Of a stretch of 5,071 nt of DNA, positions 4,443-5,071 are shown in pieces. The DNA is taken from positions 1-5,071 of the forward strand of contig DAOVIP010000174.1 of assembly GCA_030671465.1 (NCBI GenBank). The letters run 5' to 3'. The notes below the pieces were generated by a model. The model was not told the origin of the DNA, did not search any database, and saw only the letters and a list, made by a program, of their open reading frames with translations. Each line of letters begins with the position of its first letter. Position 1 is the stretch's first letter. This stretch comes from Candidatus Aminicenantota bacterium (lineage in GTDB: Bacteria; Acidobacteriota; Aminicenantia; UBA2199). A program made the position numbers and the translations under genes.

Positions 4443-5071
4443 TTATTTTTCTGCTTTCTTCTCTTCTTTTTTGTGTTTACAATCTTTTTTGTGGTGATGT
4501 TGGCATTCAACTTTTTTCAGTTCCGTACTACATTTTGGGCATTTTCCCGGTTTGTCAGATTTGTATTTACATTCTTTCATGGGACAGACATAAACTGCTT
4601 TGTGTTCATGTTTTTTCAATTCCATTCCGCATTTGGATTTGGTGTGGCAGTCACACTTGATTTTTTTCAATTCCATTTCGCATTTCGGGCATTTACCCGG
4701 CTTGTCAGATTTGTATTTACATTCTTTCATAGGGCAAACATAAACTGTTTTACATTCATGCTTTTTTAATTCAACACCACATGTCGGGCATTTACCCGGT
4801 TTGTCTGATTTGTACTTGCATCCGTCTTTAGGGCAATAATAAACATCCTTGTGCGTACAGGATTTTACATATTTTTCGGGATTTTTTTCAAATTCAGCTT
4901 TGCATTTTTCGCAGCAGAAATAATGGGTTTTTCCTTTATACTCGGTTTTAATCTTCTTGGCATCCTTGGCGATCACCTCTCCGCTGACCGGGCACTTCAC
5001 CACCTTGGTCTTGCAGGGTGTTTTACTATCGCTGTCTGCATAGAGGGTGTTGCTGGCGTGGATGACCAGCA
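4443..5071 (-). CDS. Probable exported metal-binding protein: YHS domain plus tandem four-cysteine ribbons, 5' end outside window
   Basis: Numbering is from the GTG at 5003. Residues 2-47 form a YHS-type domain: KCPVSGEVI, then YKGKTHYFCCEKCKAEFEKN, giving C4 and C30/C31/C34 as candidate metal ligands. Three zinc-ribbon-like units of the heavy-metal-binding-domain type follow from 55, 88 and 138, each with CPxxxC...KPGKCPxC. The tail is rich in His, Lys and Cys (HHHKKDCKHKKEEKK). About 23 cysteines occur in 186 residues. The GTG is unlikely to be the true start: the frame stays open for 22 more codons to the window edge, encoding LVIHASNTLYADSDSKTPC before the YHS domain, which resembles the end of a signal peptide with cleavage after LYA. 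A periplasmic or surface role in binding Cu, Zn or similar ions fits, but the metal and transport partners are unknown. It lies upstream of the ECF sigma gene, separated by 139 bases and a hairpin. Confidence 0.85.
   Translation of the reverse strand, partial: LVIHASNTLYADSDSKTPCKTKVVKCPVSGEVIAKDAKKIKTEYKGKTHYFCCEKCKAEFEKNPEKYVKSCTHKDVYYCPKDGCKYKSDKPGKCPTCGVELKKHECKTVYVCPMKECKYKSDKPGKCPKCEMELKKIKCDCHTKSKCGMELKKHEHKAVYVCPMKECKYKSDKPGKCPKCSTELKKVECQHHHKKDCKHKKEEKKAEK
4509..4841 (-). repeat. In-frame tandem repeats of the Cys4 ribbon unit
   Basis: Unit 1 occupies 4743-4841 (99 bases, 33 codons), unit 2 occupies 4593-4742 (150 bases, 50 codons), and unit 3 begins at 4592 and runs to about 4509. 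Each encodes Y-x-C-P-x3-C-K-Y-K-S-D-K-P-G-K-C-P-x-C-x3-E-L-K-K. Units 2 and 3 match closely at DNA level: both carry TTGTCAGATTTGTATTTACA on the + strand, at 4702 and 4552, exactly 150 bases apart; unit 1 is more diverged. Unit 2 has 17 extra codons ending in KCGMELKKHEHKAV, which look like the second half of a fourth unit that lost its first CPxxxC half. This indicates recent duplication and deletion. Confidence 0.85.

Noticed and set aside
4397..4769. + strand frames at 4397-4660 and 4473-4769 rich in Phe, Cys and Ile
   Set aside because: They mirror the repetitive Lys-rich metal-binding gene; antisense of Lys codons gives Phe-rich hydrophobic frames that mimic membrane proteins. The 4397 frame also starts inside the hairpin.
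4509..4841. CRISPR array
   Set aside because: The repeats are long, in frame, imperfect and encode a protein ribbon; there are no unique spacers between short identical repeats.

Overview
The window is bacterial DNA with four complete genes and two edge-truncated genes, all on the minus strand, so it reads right to left. Overall composition is AT-rich. The gene families point to a bacterium with molybdenum-dependent and CoA-thioester metabolism, probably anaerobic and possibly a poorly cultured lineage. The sequence does not fix the phylum.

Right edge (4443-5071): a Cys/Lys-rich metal-binding protein with an N-terminal YHS domain and a tandem array of four-cysteine CPxxxC...CPxC ribbons of the heavy-metal-binding-domain type. 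The reading frame stays open past the first possible GTG start to the window edge, and the extra residues look like the end of a secretion signal. The gene is therefore 5'-truncated here and probably encodes an exported protein. A strong hairpin with a UNCG-type loop follows it (4400-4431).

Middle (3770-4341): a small, lysine-rich, very AT-rich ECF-type RNA polymerase sigma factor. Its predicted promoter lies so close to the ATG that the transcript may be almost leaderless. No anti-sigma gene is visible beside it.

Left two thirds (1-3613): a four-gene operon in the order class III (CaiB/BaiF) CoA-transferase, FAD subunit, 2Fe-2S subunit, and molybdenum subunit (5' 362 codons only). The last three form a xanthine dehydrogenase/CO dehydrogenase-type molybdenum hydroxylase. 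Genes 1/2 and 3/4 overlap by ATGA, and genes 2/3 are 8 bases apart. A good sigma-70-like promoter (TTGAAA-17-TAAAAT) and a strong Shine-Dalgarno site precede a TTG start on the CoA-transferase. The plausible joint function is activation of an organic acid to its CoA thioester and hydroxylation (or reductive dehydroxylation) of an acid or its CoA ester. The substrate cannot be read from the sequence.

Intergenic regions are 4304-4442 and 3614-3769. The second holds a 12-bp perfect inverted repeat linking the sigma-gene stop codon to the -35 of the CoA-transferase promoter. I saw no tRNA, rRNA, CRISPR array, insertion sequence or phage gene.
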